Assembly: GCA_005882315.1 (NCBI GenBank)
Contig: VBAR01000001.1
Span: 2,367,736 to 2,431,735 of the forward strand
Source of the DNA: Bacteroidota bacterium
GTDB taxonomy: Bacteria; Bacteroidota; Bacteroidia; Chitinophagales; Chitinophagaceae
DNA length: 64,000 nucleotides
Direction: 5' to 3'
The notes under the pieces are model-generated. The model was given only the letters and a program-made list of their open reading frames with translations, had not been told where the DNA came from and did no database searches. Position numbers and translations under genes: made by a program. Numbering within the stretch: position 1 is the first letter of the stretch; each line of letters begins with the position of its first letter. This document shows positions 17,237-27,039 of this stretch, piece after piece.

Positions 17237-18733
17237 ATGTTATTACTCGGCATTGATCTCGGCACTTCATCTGTAAAGGTATCCGTAGTTGACGGAGCAA
17301 CCCAGCAAACCATCGCTTCTGCACAATATCCGGATTCGGAATCACCTATTATCGCAAAAGAGCCAGGTTGGGCAGAACAATCGCCTGATACCTGGTGGCA
17401 TGATGTACAACAGGCTATTTTGAGATTAAATGCAAGCGGTAAATATGACCCAAAGGATATCGGTGCTATCGGTATTGCTTACCAGATGCATGGATTGGTT
17501 TGTGTAGACAAAGACAAAAATGTTTTGCGTAACTCAATTATCTGGTGTGATAGCCGTGCGGTCAAGATCGGTGAGAAGGCATTTAAAAAAATTGGTAACG
17601 AAAAATGCTTGTCAAGATTATTGAATTCCCCTGGAAATTTTACTGCATCGAAACTGGCATGGGTAAAAGAAAATGAGCCGGCTATTTATGAAAAAATAGA
17701 CAAGATATTGTTGCCCGGAGATTTTATCGCTATGCAACTGACAGGTGATATGACGACTACTTCATCAGCTGCAAGTGAAGGTATCTTCTGGGATTTTAAG
17801 AAAGAGAAACTGAGCAAAGACGTTTTTGAATATTTTGGCTTTGATAAAAGTATCATTCCTTCCATTCAGCCCGTTTTTTCATCACATGGTCTATTGAAGA
17901 AAGATGTTGCTGATGCGTTGGCATTAAAAGCAGGTATTCCTGTTACCTATAAGGCCGGCGATCAGCCAAACAATGCACTTTCATTAAATGTCCTGGAACC
18001 CGGAGATGTGGCTGCCAATGCAGGAACAAGCGGAGTAATATATGGAGTAAGTGATGAATTGGGATTTGATAAGCAATCCCGCATTAACAGCTTTGCACAT
18101 GTGAACCATACGGAGGAAAATAAAAGAATTGGTGTGTTGCTTTGCATTAACGGCGCAGGCATCACCAATAACTGGATCAAAAATAATTTCACCAATAATG
18201 GAGATTATAAAGCATTGAACGATGCAGCTAATAAAATCTATCCCGGCAGCGAAGGGGTACAAGTGATTCCATTTGGTAATGGTGCTGAGCGAATGCTGAA
18301 TAACAAAACTGTTGGTGCACATATCCTCAACTTTGACTGGAACCTTCATACACCATTGCATGTTTATCGTGCAGGACAGGAAGGAGTTTCATTTGCTTTT
18401 CGTTATGGTTTGGATATAATGAAAAAGAACGGCATTAAGCCAACAGTGATAAGAGCAGGCAAAGCAAATATGTTTTTAAGCAAAACGTTTGTAAAAGCAT
18501 TTGTGAATACAACAGCGGTGCCTGTAGAATTATATAACAGTGATGGAAGCGTTGGTGCAGCAATAGGCGCAGGTATTGGTGCAAACTTTTTTGTAACACC
18601 TGCTGAAGCATTTACAAATATGAAAGCAGTTGAAAAAGTTGAACCGCTGCAGGAAAGTATTTATAATGATGCTTACCAAAAATGGAAAGAAAGCTTGATC
18701 GGGCTTATGAAAATGCAGGAAGTAGAAGAATAA
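17237..18733 (+). CDS. xylB: Xylulokinase-type FGGY carbohydrate kinase
   Basis: Cytoplasmic sugar kinase expected to convert D-xylulose to D-xylulose 5-phosphate, feeding the pentose phosphate pathway. The 498-residue length is typical. The N-terminal ATPase motif LLGIDLGTSSVKVSVVD, the Asp-containing IGIAYQMHGLVCVDKD and IIWCDSRAV, the second-domain signature TYKAGDQPNNALSLNVLEPG, then DVAANAGTSGVIYGVSDE, and the C-terminal GSVGAAIGAGIGA fit FGGY kinases, and the overall pattern is closest to XylB. No xylA or sugar transporter is adjacent, so the substrate is inferred from family resemblance only. Confidence 0.85.
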   Translation: MLLLGIDLGTSSVKVSVVDGATQQTIASAQYPDSESPIIAKEPGWAEQSPDTWWHDVQQAILRLNASGKYDPKDIGAIGIAYQMHGLVCVDKDKNVLRNSIIWCDSRAVKIGEKAFKKIGNEKCLSRLLNSPGNFTASKLAWVKENEPAIYEKIDKILLPGDFIAMQLTGDMTTTSSAASEGIFWDFKKEKLSKDVFEYFGFDKSIIPSIQPVFSSHGLLKKDVADALALKAGIPVTYKAGDQPNNALSLNVLEPGDVAANAGTSGVIYGVSDELGFDKQSRINSFAHVNHTEENKRIGVLLCINGAGITNNWIKNNFTNNGDYKALNDAANKIYPGSEGVQVIPFGNGAERMLNNKTVGAHILNFDWNLHTPLHVYRAGQEGVSFAFRYGLDIMKKNGIKPTVIRAGKANMFLSKTFVKAFVNTTAVPVELYNSDGSVGAAIGAGIGANFFVTPAEAFTNMKAVEKVEPLQESIYNDAYQKWKESLIGLMKMQEVEE

Positions 18734-18749
18734 GATTGATTACACTGAT

Positions 18750-19808
18750 TTATTCTTTGCTGCAATCATTCTTTTTGAATTGTTCATCTACAACTTCTTT
18801 TATCTGCAAATGGGCATCGGCTCTTTCTTCTCCCAGAAAATTTTTTACAACAACAAGATAAGCATAGCCGCGACAGAAATCGATCATCGGCCAGGTGCCA
18901 AATAATCCAGGGCTTGCAAGTGCTGTTGCCTTATTATCTTTTTCTTCAATCACCCAACTTCCTGATGCATAATTAAAACCTGTTGCAGATTTGGGGGCAT
19001 ATTTTATTTGTTCAGCTTTCGTATTTATTTTCATCATCTCATCGATCGACGCTTCACTGATGATCTGTTTGCCTTTATAATTTCCGCGGTTCAGCAGCAT
19101 GGTCAAAAATTTCATATAATCTTCTGCAGTTGATTTAGCACCGCCGCTAGGATTGATCGGGCCCATATTCGCTTCAGTAAAATTGGAACTGCGCATAGTC
19201 AATGGGCCAAATAATTTTAGTTTGATAAGTTGATCAAATTTTTTCTTTGTTACTATTTCGCATATACGACCGGCAATATTTAATCCATATCCACTATACC
19301 GGAACTCTGTTCCCGGTGCCGCCTGTATTTCTCTTGAGGCTATTGCATTTACTTCTTCTTCCAGCGACTCGTATTTTTTTCTTTGGAATAAATTCTTGAT
19401 CACACCACCTTCTTCTTTAATACCGGTCATATGGCTGAGGCAATGCCGGACGGTGATATATTTTTTGAAATATTTTCCAAACTCAGGTATATAGTTTACG
19501 ATATTATCATCCAATGAAATTTTTCCTTCGTCAACCAATATCATTACCAATGCAGCCGTGAACCATTTGCTGGCACTCGCAATTGGGGCAGGGGTTTTGC
19601 TTTTGAAATCACCGAGCTCCTTTTTATAAACGATAGTGTCCTTATTGGCCACCATCATTACCAGGTCCTTGCCAAGCAATTGTTGCTTTTGCTGGAGAAT
19701 ATCGTCCAGGTCGACCCATTTGTTTTGGGCATTCAAAGGCTGTAAGATTAGCAGGAAGGTTGCTATAACTGTGCTTTTCAGGCAGTCTAAGAGGATTTTT
19801 TGTGACAT
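18750..19808 (-). CDS. Serine hydrolase, beta-lactamase class C-like family
   Basis: Exported penicillin-binding-protein-fold hydrolase of 352 residues. The N-terminus (about residues 8-27, STVIATFLLILQPLNAQ) looks like a signal peptide. The catalytic Ser-x-x-Lys is in APIASASKWFTAALVMIL, followed by VRHCLSHMTGIKEEGG. The Tyr motif is YSGYGLNIAGRI, with Gly in place of the Asn of true class C enzymes, as in many esterase-like members. The substrate could be an ester or a D-amino-acid peptide; I cannot say which and would not call it a resistance gene. It ends 16 bases after convergent xylB. Confidence 0.85.
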   Translation of the reverse strand: MSQKILLDCLKSTVIATFLLILQPLNAQNKWVDLDDILQQKQQLLGKDLVMMVANKDTIVYKKELGDFKSKTPAPIASASKWFTAALVMILVDEGKISLDDNIVNYIPEFGKYFKKYITVRHCLSHMTGIKEEGGVIKNLFQRKKYESLEEEVNAIASREIQAAPGTEFRYSGYGLNIAGRICEIVTKKKFDQLIKLKLFGPLTMRSSNFTEANMGPINPSGGAKSTAEDYMKFLTMLLNRGNYKGKQIISEASIDEMMKINTKAEQIKYAPKSATGFNYASGSWVIEEKDNKATALASPGLFGTWPMIDFCRGYAYLVVVKNFLGEERADAHLQIKEVVDEQFKKNDCSKE

Positions 19809-19920
19809 AGTTTCTGAATCTTGGATTAGGATTGGGATTTGACACTAATGTTTAAAATTATTGGTTTTTGGCCAGAGGAGATGGAACTGTTCGTTAAATA
19901 AACAATTAAAAACATTCGAT

Positions 19921-22560
19921 ATGAATCTTGGAAATTTTACCATAAAAGCAGCCGAAGCTGTGCAAGCAGCACAGCAGTTAGCATTTAATGCTCAAAGCCC
20001 TGCTATTGAAACCGAGCATATTTTAAAGGCATTGATCGAGCAACAGGATTCGCCTGTTGATTATTTGCTAAAAAGAAATAATGTTACAATTAATCTTGTT
20101 GATACTAAACTTGATGAACTTATTTCAAAATTATCCAAAACATCAGGCGATCCTGCACAACAGGTAAGCCGTGATGCAGGAAATGTTGTACTGCGTGCAG
20201 GCGCCGCTTTAAAACAGTTTAATGATGAATTTGTAACTCCGGAACATTTACTGTTAGCCATCGTTCAGGGAAATGATAATACAGCTAAGCTTTTGAAAAA
20301 TTCAGGGCTTACTGAAAAAGGTTTGATAACAGCAATTAAAGATTTACGTAAAGGTGATAAAGTAACCTCGCAGACACAAAGCCAGGATTATAATGCGCTG
20401 AATAAATATGCAAAAAATCTGAATGAACTGGCAAGGAACGGTAAGCTTGATCCGGTTATTGGCCGTGATGAAGAAATAAGAAGAACACTTCATATTCTGA
20501 CCCGTCGTTCAAAGAATAATCCAATATTAGTTGGTGAACCCGGTGTTGGTAAAACAGCCATCGCAGAAGGTTTGGCAATGCGTATTGTGAATGGCGATGT
20601 ACCGGAAAATTTGAAATCAAAGATCATTTATGCGCTGGATATGGGAATGCTGATCGCCGGTGCAAAATATAAAGGTGAGTTTGAAGAAAGATTGAAGTCA
20701 GTGATAAAAGAAGTAAGCACCAGCGATGGCGAGATCATTTTATTTATTGATGAAATACATACACTGGTAGGAGCTGGTGGTGGTGAAGGTGCTATGGATG
20801 CCGCAAATATTTTAAAGCCTGCATTGGCAAGAGGCGAGTTGAGAGCAGTAGGTGCAACTACATTAAATGAGTATCAGAAATATTTTGAAAAAGATAAAGC
20901 CCTTGAACGCCGTTTCCAGAAAGTGATGATCGATGAACCATCTGTTGAAGATGCGATTTCTATTCTGCGTGGTTTAAAGGATCGTTACGAAACACATCAC
21001 CATGTTCGTATAAAAGATGAAGCAATTATTGCTGCAGTGGAATTATCCAGCCGGTATATTACTGATCGTTTTTTACCGGATAAAGCCATTGACCTGATTG
21101 ATGAAAGCGCAGCAAAACTTCGTTTGGAAATGAATTCAATGCCTGAAGAGTTGGATAAACTCGAAAGACAGATAAGACAATTAGAAATAGAACGTGAAGC
21201 GATCAAAAGAGAAAATGATGAAATTCAACTAAGAGGGCTGAATACAGATATTGCAAATCTTTCAGTTGAAAGAGATACATTAAAAGCAAAATGGAAAGAA
21301 GAGAAGGAACTTGTAGAGAAGGTGCAGAATGCAAAAGCAGAAATTGAAAGTTTAAAACAACTGGCTGAAAGAGCTGAGAGGGAAGGAGACTATGGAAAAG
21401 TAGCTGAGATCCGTTATGGAAAAATAAAAGAACAGGAAAAAATAATTGAAGACTTTAATCAGCAATTGGCCAGTACCAACGAAAAACGTCTTTTAAAAGA
21501 AGAAGTAGATGCTGAAGATATTGCAGAAAATGTAGCAAAGGCAACAGGCATACCTGTAAGCAAAATGCTACAGAGTGATAAAGAAAAGCTGTTACATCTT
21601 GAAAAACATTTGCATGAAAGAGTAATAGGACAAGAGGAAGCAATAACTGCTGTGGCAGATGCCGTTCGTCGTAGCCGTGCAGGTTTACAGGATCCTAAAA
21701 AACCGATTGGCTCATTTATATTTTTAGGCACAACCGGTGTTGGCAAAACAGAGCTGGCAAAAGCATTGGCCGAATATTTATTTGATGATGAAAGTATGAT
21801 GACCCGGATCGATATGAGTGAGTACCAGGAAAAACATACCGTATCAAGATTGGTTGGAGCACCTCCCGGATATGTGGGTTATGATGAAGGTGGTCAATTG
21901 ACTGAAGCCGTTCGCAGAAAACCTTACAGTGTTGTATTGTTGGATGAGATTGAAAAAGCCCATCCCGACGTATGGAATGTGCTACTGCAAGTGCTGGATG
22001 ACGGAAGACTGACGGATAACAAAGGAAGGGTGGTCAATTTTCGAAACACGATAATTATTATGACCAGCAATTTGGGCAGCCAGGTGATCCAGGAAAATTT
22101 TGATGGCATTACGGAAAAAAATAAAGAAGAAGTCGTAAATCGAACTAAAGTAGAGGTTATGAACGAGTTACGTCAAACTATCAGACCCGAATTCCTTAAT
22201 AGAGTAGACGAGATAATCATGTTCCAACCCCTCATGAAGAGGGAAATTGCCGGTATAGTAGGCATCCAATTAAACAATTTAAAGCGTATTCTTGTTGATA
22301 GTGGAATAAATCTTGTTTTTAGTGATTATGCTTTGGATTATCTTGCCGAACAGGGATATGACCCCCAATTCGGCGCAAGACCACTTAAACGATTGATCCA
22401 GAAGGAGATCGTTAATACTTTGAGTAAAAAAATAATCGCTGGAGACATTGATAAATCCAAGCCTGTGCTGGTAGATGTGTTTGACAACACAGTTGTCTTC
22501 AGAAATGAGGAACCAACTAAAACAAATGGAAAAGTAAAAGAGAAAAAAACAACGATATAA
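19921..22560 (+). CDS. clpB: ATP-dependent chaperone ClpB
   Basis: Cytoplasmic AAA+ disaggregase that works with DnaK to resolubilise aggregated proteins. I start it at 19921 ([14 protein letters not shown]), 20 codons after an upstream in-frame ATG, because this is the normal ClpB N-terminus and gives 879 residues. Features in order: Clp N domain (1-145), first AAA domain with Walker A GEPGVGKT (from residue 205) and [14 protein letters not shown], a middle coiled coil rich in Glu, Lys and Arg (about 400-530), second AAA domain with Walker A GTTGVGKT (from 603) and [16 protein letters not shown], and the small C-terminal domain. No CIRCE-like element is evident upstream. Confidence 0.97.
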   Translation: MNLGNFTIKAAEAVQAAQQLAFNAQSPAIETEHILKALIEQQDSPVDYLLKRNNVTINLVDTKLDELISKLSKTSGDPAQQVSRDAGNVVLRAGAALKQFNDEFVTPEHLLLAIVQGNDNTAKLLKNSGLTEKGLITAIKDLRKGDKVTSQTQSQDYNALNKYAKNLNELARNGKLDPVIGRDEEIRRTLHILTRRSKNNPILVGEPGVGKTAIAEGLAMRIVNGDVPENLKSKIIYALDMGMLIAGAKYKGEFEERLKSVIKEVSTSDGEIILFIDEIHTLVGAGGGEGAMDAANILKPALARGELRAVGATTLNEYQKYFEKDKALERRFQKVMIDEPSVEDAISILRGLKDRYETHHHVRIKDEAIIAAVELSSRYITDRFLPDKAIDLIDESAAKLRLEMNSMPEELDKLERQIRQLEIEREAIKRENDEIQLRGLNTDIANLSVERDTLKAKWKEEKELVEKVQNAKAEIESLKQLAERAEREGDYGKVAEIRYGKIKEQEKIIEDFNQQLASTNEKRLLKEEVDAEDIAENVAKATGIPVSKMLQSDKEKLLHLEKHLHERVIGQEEAITAVADAVRRSRAGLQDPKKPIGSFIFLGTTGVGKTELAKALAEYLFDDESMMTRIDMSEYQEKHTVSRLVGAPPGYVGYDEGGQLTEAVRRKPYSVVLLDEIEKAHPDVWNVLLQVLDDGRLTDNKGRVVNFRNTIIIMTSNLGSQVIQENFDGITEKNKEEVVNRTKVEVMNELRQTIRPEFLNRVDEIIMFQPLMKREIAGIVGIQLNNLKRILVDSGINLVFSDYALDYLAEQGYDPQFGARPLKRLIQKEIVNTLSKKIIAGDIDKSKPVLVDVFDNTVVFRNEEPTKTNGKVKEKKTTI

Positions 22561-22602
22561 AAATCATCCCGCCAAATGCGGGAAAGAAAGGAGAAAAAAA
22601 CC

Positions 22603-23187
22603 ATGGCATTTAAAAAAGAAGAAATTATTATTATTAAACCAAGAGATGTATTTGTTGGAGATGAAGATGCGCCAGTAACATTAATGGAATTTGGGGAGTA
22701 TGAAAATGAGGATTGCGCAAAAGTAAATGAAGTAGTAAAACAGTTACTGGAAAAATACGAAGGAAAGATTCGCTTCAATTTTCGTCACTTTCCGCTTACA
22801 CGTATACACCAGCGTAGTTTGAAAGCAAGCGAATCAGCAGTTGCCGCCGCACAAACTGGCAAGTTCTGGGAGATGCATAATATACTTTTCGAGAAGAGAC
22901 GCAATCTCGGAACTACCAGCCTTAAACTGCACAGCAAAGAAGCTGGTGTGGTTGATAAAAGATTTTTAGAAGATCTTGTAAACGGTACCTATGGTTGGGA
23001 AGTGCAGGATGATTTGAGAGAAGGCATTGACAGAGGTATAAAGCAGATCCCTGCTCAGATTCCTGCCTTTTTTATCAACGATGAAAAATTTGAATTGAAA
23101 CCCAGTTTTGAAAACCTGAGTAAAGCAATCGATGCGGCGCTGAGGAAATCGAAAAGACAAAAACCAGCAGAAAAGAAAAGAGCATAA
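22603..23187 (+). CDS. DsbA-fold thioredoxin-like protein lacking the first active-site Cys
   Basis: Protein of 194 residues with a DsbA/thioredoxin fold. I choose 22603 because AAAGGAG (22587-22593) stands nine bases before it; an ATG at 22576 has no such site. The motif normally read as FGDFQCPYC is here FGEYENEDC, so the CxxC becomes Asn35-x-x-Cys38. The cis-Pro loop (QIPAQIPAFFINDEKFEL) and helices such as SESAVAAAQTGKFWEMHN are kept. No signal peptide is visible, so it is probably cytoplasmic. It resembles the thioredoxin-like domains fused to NhaA antiporters, but stands alone. It follows clpB by 42 bases and ends at a strong terminator, so it may be coexpressed with clpB. Confidence 0.82.
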   Translation: MAFKKEEIIIIKPRDVFVGDEDAPVTLMEFGEYENEDCAKVNEVVKQLLEKYEGKIRFNFRHFPLTRIHQRSLKASESAVAAAQTGKFWEMHNILFEKRRNLGTTSLKLHSKEAGVVDKRFLEDLVNGTYGWEVQDDLREGIDRGIKQIPAQIPAFFINDEKFELKPSFENLSKAIDAALRKSKRQKPAEKKRA

Positions 23188-23189
23188 TA

Positions 23190-23223
23190 AAAAAGCCCTG
23201 ACAAAAGTTGGGGCTTTTTCTTT
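23190..23223 (+). terminator. Rho-independent terminator
   Basis: AAAAAGCCC (23190-23198) pairs with GGGCTTTTT (23211-23219) around a 12-base loop and is followed by further T-rich sequence. It closes the clpB-DsbA-like unit. Confidence 0.88.
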
Positions 23224-23334
23224 TATAGAGTGGCATAATTTTTTATGACTTATATAATAGAGGCAGAAATACGGCGTTATAATGCTGTATAATAGATTAA
23301 AGCTTTTATTATTATATTTTCAAATCCAGTCCTC

Positions 23335-24414
23335 ATGAAATACGTTAATCCAGGGAGTTCTACTTCTATCATTACAAGGTATCTTGTTGCAACTTTTATA
23401 GTCGGTTTATCAGCAGTTGCCGTTTATTTTTTTTCTGGCTTCAGCTTTTCTTCTGATGAACCAGCGTCAAAAACTCATTCAATTTCGGCTCAACCTGCCG
23501 TTTCATCATTACCACCAAAAATTGAAAATACTAACCCTCCTGCAACAGATTTATATAAGCAAAAAATGAATCATATTATCAATGGTGATTCATCGGGTCG
23601 TTGGGTAACAGGGGAAACAATGCCATTGGATGGGGCAATACTTCCTTACAAAAGAATAATTGCTTTTTACGGGAATTTATATTCTAAACAAATGGGTATC
23701 CTCGGAGAGTTGCCCAAAACTGATGTGCTAAATAAATTAAAAGAAGAAGTAGCAGCATGGCAACAAGCAGACTCAGTACTAGAAGTTCAGCCGGCATTGC
23801 ATTATATAGCAGTCACTGCCCAAAGTTTGCCGGGCAAAGGTGGGAAGTACAGGTTGCGAATGCCATTTTCACAAATTGACTCCGTATTGAATATGGCAAA
23901 ACAAATTGATGCGATTGTCTTTCTCGATATACAAGTTGGTCTGAGCGATTTGCAGGCAGAAATACCTGAGTTGAAAGAATATCTCAAGCTTCCGAATGTG
24001 CATTTAGGAATTGACCCTGAGTTTTCAATGAAAGGTGGTCAAAAACCTGGTAAAGTGATCGGGGAGTTTAATGCTGACGATATTAACTATGCTGCAGATT
24101 ATCTTGCTACTATTGTAAAGGAAAATAAGCTGCCGCCAAAAATTCTTGTTGTGCATCGTTTTACACAAGGAATGGTAAAACAGTACAATCAGATAAAACT
24201 GAGACCTGAAGTGCAATTTATCATGCACATGGATGGCTGGGGATTCCCGGCTAAAAAGGTAAATACTTATAAGCAGTTTATTTATAAAGAACCTGTTGAA
24301 TACACAGGCTTCAAACTGTTTTATAAAAATGATATAAAGAATAACGGCCGCATGGTTACACGCCAGGAATTATTGCAACTAAAACCACAGCCTGTTTACA
24401 TACAATATCAATAA
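23335..24414 (+). CDS. Membrane-anchored or secreted protein of unknown function
   Basis: I do not recognise this 359-residue protein. It has an N-terminal membrane helix or uncleaved signal (about residues 14-36, ITRYLVATFIVGLSAVAVYF), a Ser/Pro-rich linker to about residue 75, and a globular part from about 80. The globular part has repeated beta-alpha units with short hydrophobic strands (RIIAFYGNLY, LHYIAVTAQS, AIVFLDIQVG, VHLGIDPEFS, KILVVHRFT, QFIMHMDGWG), which suggests a TIM-barrel-like fold, perhaps related to glycosidases, but no catalytic motif is certain. It is flanked by the terminator after the DsbA-like gene and by a convergent lytic transglycosylase, which hints at a cell-wall link. 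Confidence 0.7.
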   Translation: MKYVNPGSSTSIITRYLVATFIVGLSAVAVYFFSGFSFSSDEPASKTHSISAQPAVSSLPPKIENTNPPATDLYKQKMNHIINGDSSGRWVTGETMPLDGAILPYKRIIAFYGNLYSKQMGILGELPKTDVLNKLKEEVAAWQQADSVLEVQPALHYIAVTAQSLPGKGGKYRLRMPFSQIDSVLNMAKQIDAIVFLDIQVGLSDLQAEIPELKEYLKLPNVHLGIDPEFSMKGGQKPGKVIGEFNADDINYAADYLATIVKENKLPPKILVVHRFTQGMVKQYNQIKLRPEVQFIMHMDGWGFPAKKVNTYKQFIYKEPVEYTGFKLFYKNDIKNNGRMVTRQELLQLKPQPVYIQYQ

Positions 24415-24421
24415 GGAATTG

Positions 24422-25336
24422 TTATCTTCTTGATATTGCTTTTAATTTAAAATGCTCATCTTGGGTAACAACGGTCCAGTTAAAAAAGCCATTTGTTGAA
24501 TCGGGTTCAGTTCCTGGAATTTTATCTTCGTTTTGAATAGCTTCAAATTCTTTTAAAGCTAAAAGATATTTTTCTCTTTCCTTTTTTGTAAGCGTTACAA
24601 GACTTCCTTTTTCTTCATAATAAAAATGGGTAGCGATAAATTTCTTTACATGCATTCTTGTTTCTTTCGGTAAAAAGTATTGCAACTTCCAGAATTCACG
24701 GCTGCCTGATCTTTTTATTGCTTTGTTTACATAACCAGGTCCACTGTTATAAGCTGCGATCACCAATAGCCAGTCATCATATTGTTTGTATAGGTCATTA
24801 AGGTATTTTGCAGCAGCAACAGAGCTTTTATAAGCATACCTTCTTTCATCTGTTTTGCCGGCCACCTTTAGACCCAGCTCCCTTGCTGTCCCGGGCATTA
24901 ATTGCCACATGCCAGCTGCACCAACCCTTGAGGTTGCATTGGATTTTAATTTTGATTCTATAACAGCAAGGTATTTTAACTCTTCAGGCAATCCGTATTT
25001 TTCAAGAACTTTCTCAATTGTTGTAAAACTTGAGTTACGGTTAAGCAGGATATAATCCAGCATTTCATCATTCTGTTTCATGTAGTCCTTTACAAAACCT
25101 TCCATTGAAGAATGAAGCTTTATCTCGGGGACTAACACTAGTTTCTTTGTATTAATAATAGATGCAGCAAGTGTATCGTGAAAATCAGTTATTGATTTTA
25201 ATGCCAAGCTTGCTTTAATATTGATACCGCTTTTTATGGGTTTGTGATCAGGAGGGGTTGCATAAGCAAATGATCCTGGTATAGTCAAAGCTAAAATAGG
25301 GTACAATAAAATTACTTTCCATAGATACGTTTTCAT
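24422..25336 (-). CDS. Lytic transglycosylase, SLT-domain, secreted (second copy)
   Basis: Predicted periplasmic peptidoglycan lyase of 304 residues with a signal peptide (MKTYLWKVILLYPILALTIP ending near FAYA). The SLT domain has LKYLAVIESKLKS with the catalytic Glu, then VGAAGMWQLMPGTARELGLK and DWLLVIAAYNSGPGYVNKAI. It shares these blocks and KKFIATH with the gene at 1430-2494 but is about 50 residues shorter, mostly at the C-terminus, so the two are paralogs. No LysM repeat is seen. It is convergent with the unknown gene at 23335, with seven bases between. Confidence 0.88.
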   Translation of the reverse strand: MKTYLWKVILLYPILALTIPGSFAYATPPDHKPIKSGINIKASLALKSITDFHDTLAASIINTKKLVLVPEIKLHSSMEGFVKDYMKQNDEMLDYILLNRNSSFTTIEKVLEKYGLPEELKYLAVIESKLKSNATSRVGAAGMWQLMPGTARELGLKVAGKTDERRYAYKSSVAAAKYLNDLYKQYDDWLLVIAAYNSGPGYVNKAIKRSGSREFWKLQYFLPKETRMHVKKFIATHFYYEEKGSLVTLTKKEREKYLLALKEFEAIQNEDKIPGTEPDSTNGFFNWTVVTQDEHFKLKAISRR

Positions 25337-25739
25337 CGTTGTGTTTTTCGTGATTAATGCTGACCAGGATTTGGATCTCGGAAAAATTTACAAGGTATTA
25401 TCGGGTCAAGCTTGATGCAGAAACATTGCCGGAGTCAGTTTTAGTTTTTTCATTTACCGGTGTTAAAGCATTCGCTTATTTCGAATAACTGAAGCAAAAG
25501 TACTCAGCATCTTTTCTATATCCTACTAATTAAGGTTAGTAAAACCTCTATGACAACTTAACGATGTGGTGCTCATACTACTAACTTTTCCACAGTAATT
25601 ATGTCATTGAAAATCTACGATTGTAAGTATTTCTCCGATAGTTTTAGTAACACTGTACTGAGTTGTATAAAAGACAAAAAGGGACAATCCATTTACGGAT
25701 GTCCCTTTTCTTTTCAAGAGTAAAGTTTAAATTGTTATC
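25337..25739. other. 403-base gene-free stretch
   Basis: No convincing ORF or RNA gene seen. It contains the upstream region of the lytic transglycosylase at its left end, a short inverted repeat TACTAA-6-TTAGTA (25524-25541) and, at the right end, a terminator hairpin for the minus-strand gene at 25740. The remainder is AT-rich without clear structure. Confidence 0.6.
25676..25709 (-). terminator. Rho-independent terminator
   Basis: On the minus strand GGGACATCC and GGATTGTCCC form a stem with a six-base loop and one bulge, followed by a run of five T. It lies about 30 bases after the end of the small secreted-protein gene (25740-26153). A-rich sequence on both sides makes it potentially bidirectional. 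Confidence 0.82.
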
Positions 25740-26153
25740 CTATTTTACTTCGGTTACAGCTACGTTCTTTACCATCGATACGCTACTGCGGATCTCATAC
25801 ACTACTGATTTTTTTGTTTTCTTACTCAGTACTTCGAAATGCAGCGAAGAATTGCTCAACTCTTCAGCATCGAAAAGGAAACGTTTGGTAAAGTTTTCAG
25901 ATTTAATATTTTCTTTATAAATCTGGTTGCCAAACTCGTCCTTTATCAGGATGGTGAACTCATTATTGGTTTCATCTCCTGTTACATTCAGCTGAAAAAT
26001 CTGGTGACTGTTGATAGTGCCCACATAGTTTAAGCGGGTTACCGTTTCTTTGTCTTTACCACCATTAGCAAAAACAGGCTGAGCTACTGCCACTGAAAAT
26101 ACCGTCATCAATGCAATTGCGATAAAGCGGTTGTTACGAAAGATCTGTTTCAT
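25740..26153 (-). CDS. Small secreted protein of unknown function
   Basis: The 137-residue protein has an N-terminal signal peptide (IALMTVFSVAVAQPVFANGG) and a mature part of about 105 residues. The mature sequence is predicted to be beta-rich (LNYVGTINSHQIFQLNV, EFTILIKDEFGNQIYKENIK, SLHFEVLSKKTKKSVVYEIR), compatible with a small Ig-like or sandwich fold found in many Bacteroidota secreted proteins. I do not recognise a named family. It stands alone with its own terminator and 400-base flanks on each side, so it is probably a single-gene transcript. The independent transcription and strong terminator suggest it could be well expressed. Confidence 0.7.
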   Translation of the reverse strand: MKQIFRNNRFIAIALMTVFSVAVAQPVFANGGKDKETVTRLNYVGTINSHQIFQLNVTGDETNNEFTILIKDEFGNQIYKENIKSENFTKRFLFDAEELSNSSLHFEVLSKKTKKSVVYEIRSSVSMVKNVAVTEVK

Positions 26154-26577
26154 AGTTTTAAGTTTTAATAGTTACACAAAAATGTTTGTTTAAAAATTTT
26201 TATGGAGCAACCGGGCAGGCAAGAATCGGAGAAGGCAAGGAAGAATCAGAAACTATTACTCATTAACCGGATTTGAATTACCGGGTGGAAGCATGTTGAT
26301 TTGATGATGTAAATGTAGATGCGAGTTTGGTCTGTTGCAAATCAAATTCAATGACCATTATAGATACCCAATCCTTTTTTTTAGAATTAATAATCTAAGA
26401 ATCAGCCCCTTAATAATGGTAGTTGAATGACACCCAACCTTAAAATTTAGATTTCGCAGATTTGTCTTTATTCCAATAATCTTATTTAATTGGACAAACG
26501 ATATAAAGTATCATAAAGCCAAGGCATAAAAAAGAGGTCCTGATTTCAGAACCTCATTGTATTTGAAATAGATTAAT
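26154..26577. other. 424-base gene-free stretch
   Basis: No supported coding or RNA gene. The right end contains the terminator for the 84-residue gene at 26578 and the left end the upstream region of the secreted protein gene at 26153. Between them I see only AT-rich sequence without repeats that I trust. Confidence 0.55.
26527..26555 (-). terminator. Rho-independent terminator
   Basis: On the minus strand GAGGTTCTGA pairs with the TCAGGACCTC arm, with a short A-rich loop and one mismatch, and is followed by six T. It ends the transcript of the small gene at 26578-26832. Confidence 0.85.
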
Positions 26578-26832
26578 CTATTTGGGAATGGTAAGTTTTG
26601 TCAACTCCTGTCCGTTAAATATCCGGCTCAGGTTAAAATCCTGTGTCTTCTTGTAGTCTTTGATTCTTGCTTCAGGAACGATGCGCCAAAAGTTTTTTGC
26701 TTTCAGTTCATCATAGTCCCTGAATTTAATAAACAAACCAATAATAGGCTGGCGGGTTTTAAATTCTACTTTTAATGGTTCCTGTTCAAGGAATCTTTTT
26801 TCTACGATATTAGCAATATCCGGACTGTGCAT
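26578..26832 (-). CDS. Small protein of unknown function
   Basis: The 84-residue product has no signal peptide and is likely cytoplasmic. It is predicted to be mixed alpha-beta, with KVEFKTRQPIIGLFIKFRDY as a clear strand pair and a basic helix-rich second half (ARIKDYKKTQDFNLSRIFNG). A good terminator follows, supporting a real gene. No named family recognised. It is divergent from the large FAD/Fe-S oxidoreductase gene, separated by 207 bases. Confidence 0.6.
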   Translation of the reverse strand: MHSPDIANIVEKRFLEQEPLKVEFKTRQPIIGLFIKFRDYDELKAKNFWRIVPEARIKDYKKTQDFNLSRIFNGQELTKLTIPK

Positions 26833-27003
26833 GGTTATGATTTGAGTAAAGATAATATTTTAAAATTCACAGCAAATTTTCTGTAAAAGGATTATACACC
26901 AATATAATCATCTTTAACAAATGTTGGTAAACGGCAGTGAAGGATTATTTATATAGCCTGAAAAATACCCCTTGAGCTTTGGCTATTCCTGTTTCAATCG
27001 GTT

Positions 27004-27011
27004 TAAATTTG
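27004..27011 (+). promoter_or_regulatory. Putative -7 box for the FAD/Fe-S oxidoreductase gene
   Basis: TAAATTTG matches the TAnnTTTG consensus, 28 bases before the ATG at 27040. A TTTG at 26978-26981 could be the -33 element, though the 22-base gap is slightly long. Confidence 0.5.
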
Positions 27012-27039
27012 CATTCTTTCAACTATCTTTTCCGGACAC

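Noticed and set aside
18750-19808. Beta-lactamase conferring antibiotic resistance
   Set aside because: The Tyr motif is YSG rather than the YxN of class C beta-lactamases; the broad serine hydrolase family has mostly other substrates.
22568-22582. CCCGC-CAAAT-GCGGG hairpin after clpB as a terminator
   Set aside because: The stem is only five pairs, there is no T-run on the plus strand and the following gene starts 20 bases later with a good ribosome site, so read-through is more likely.
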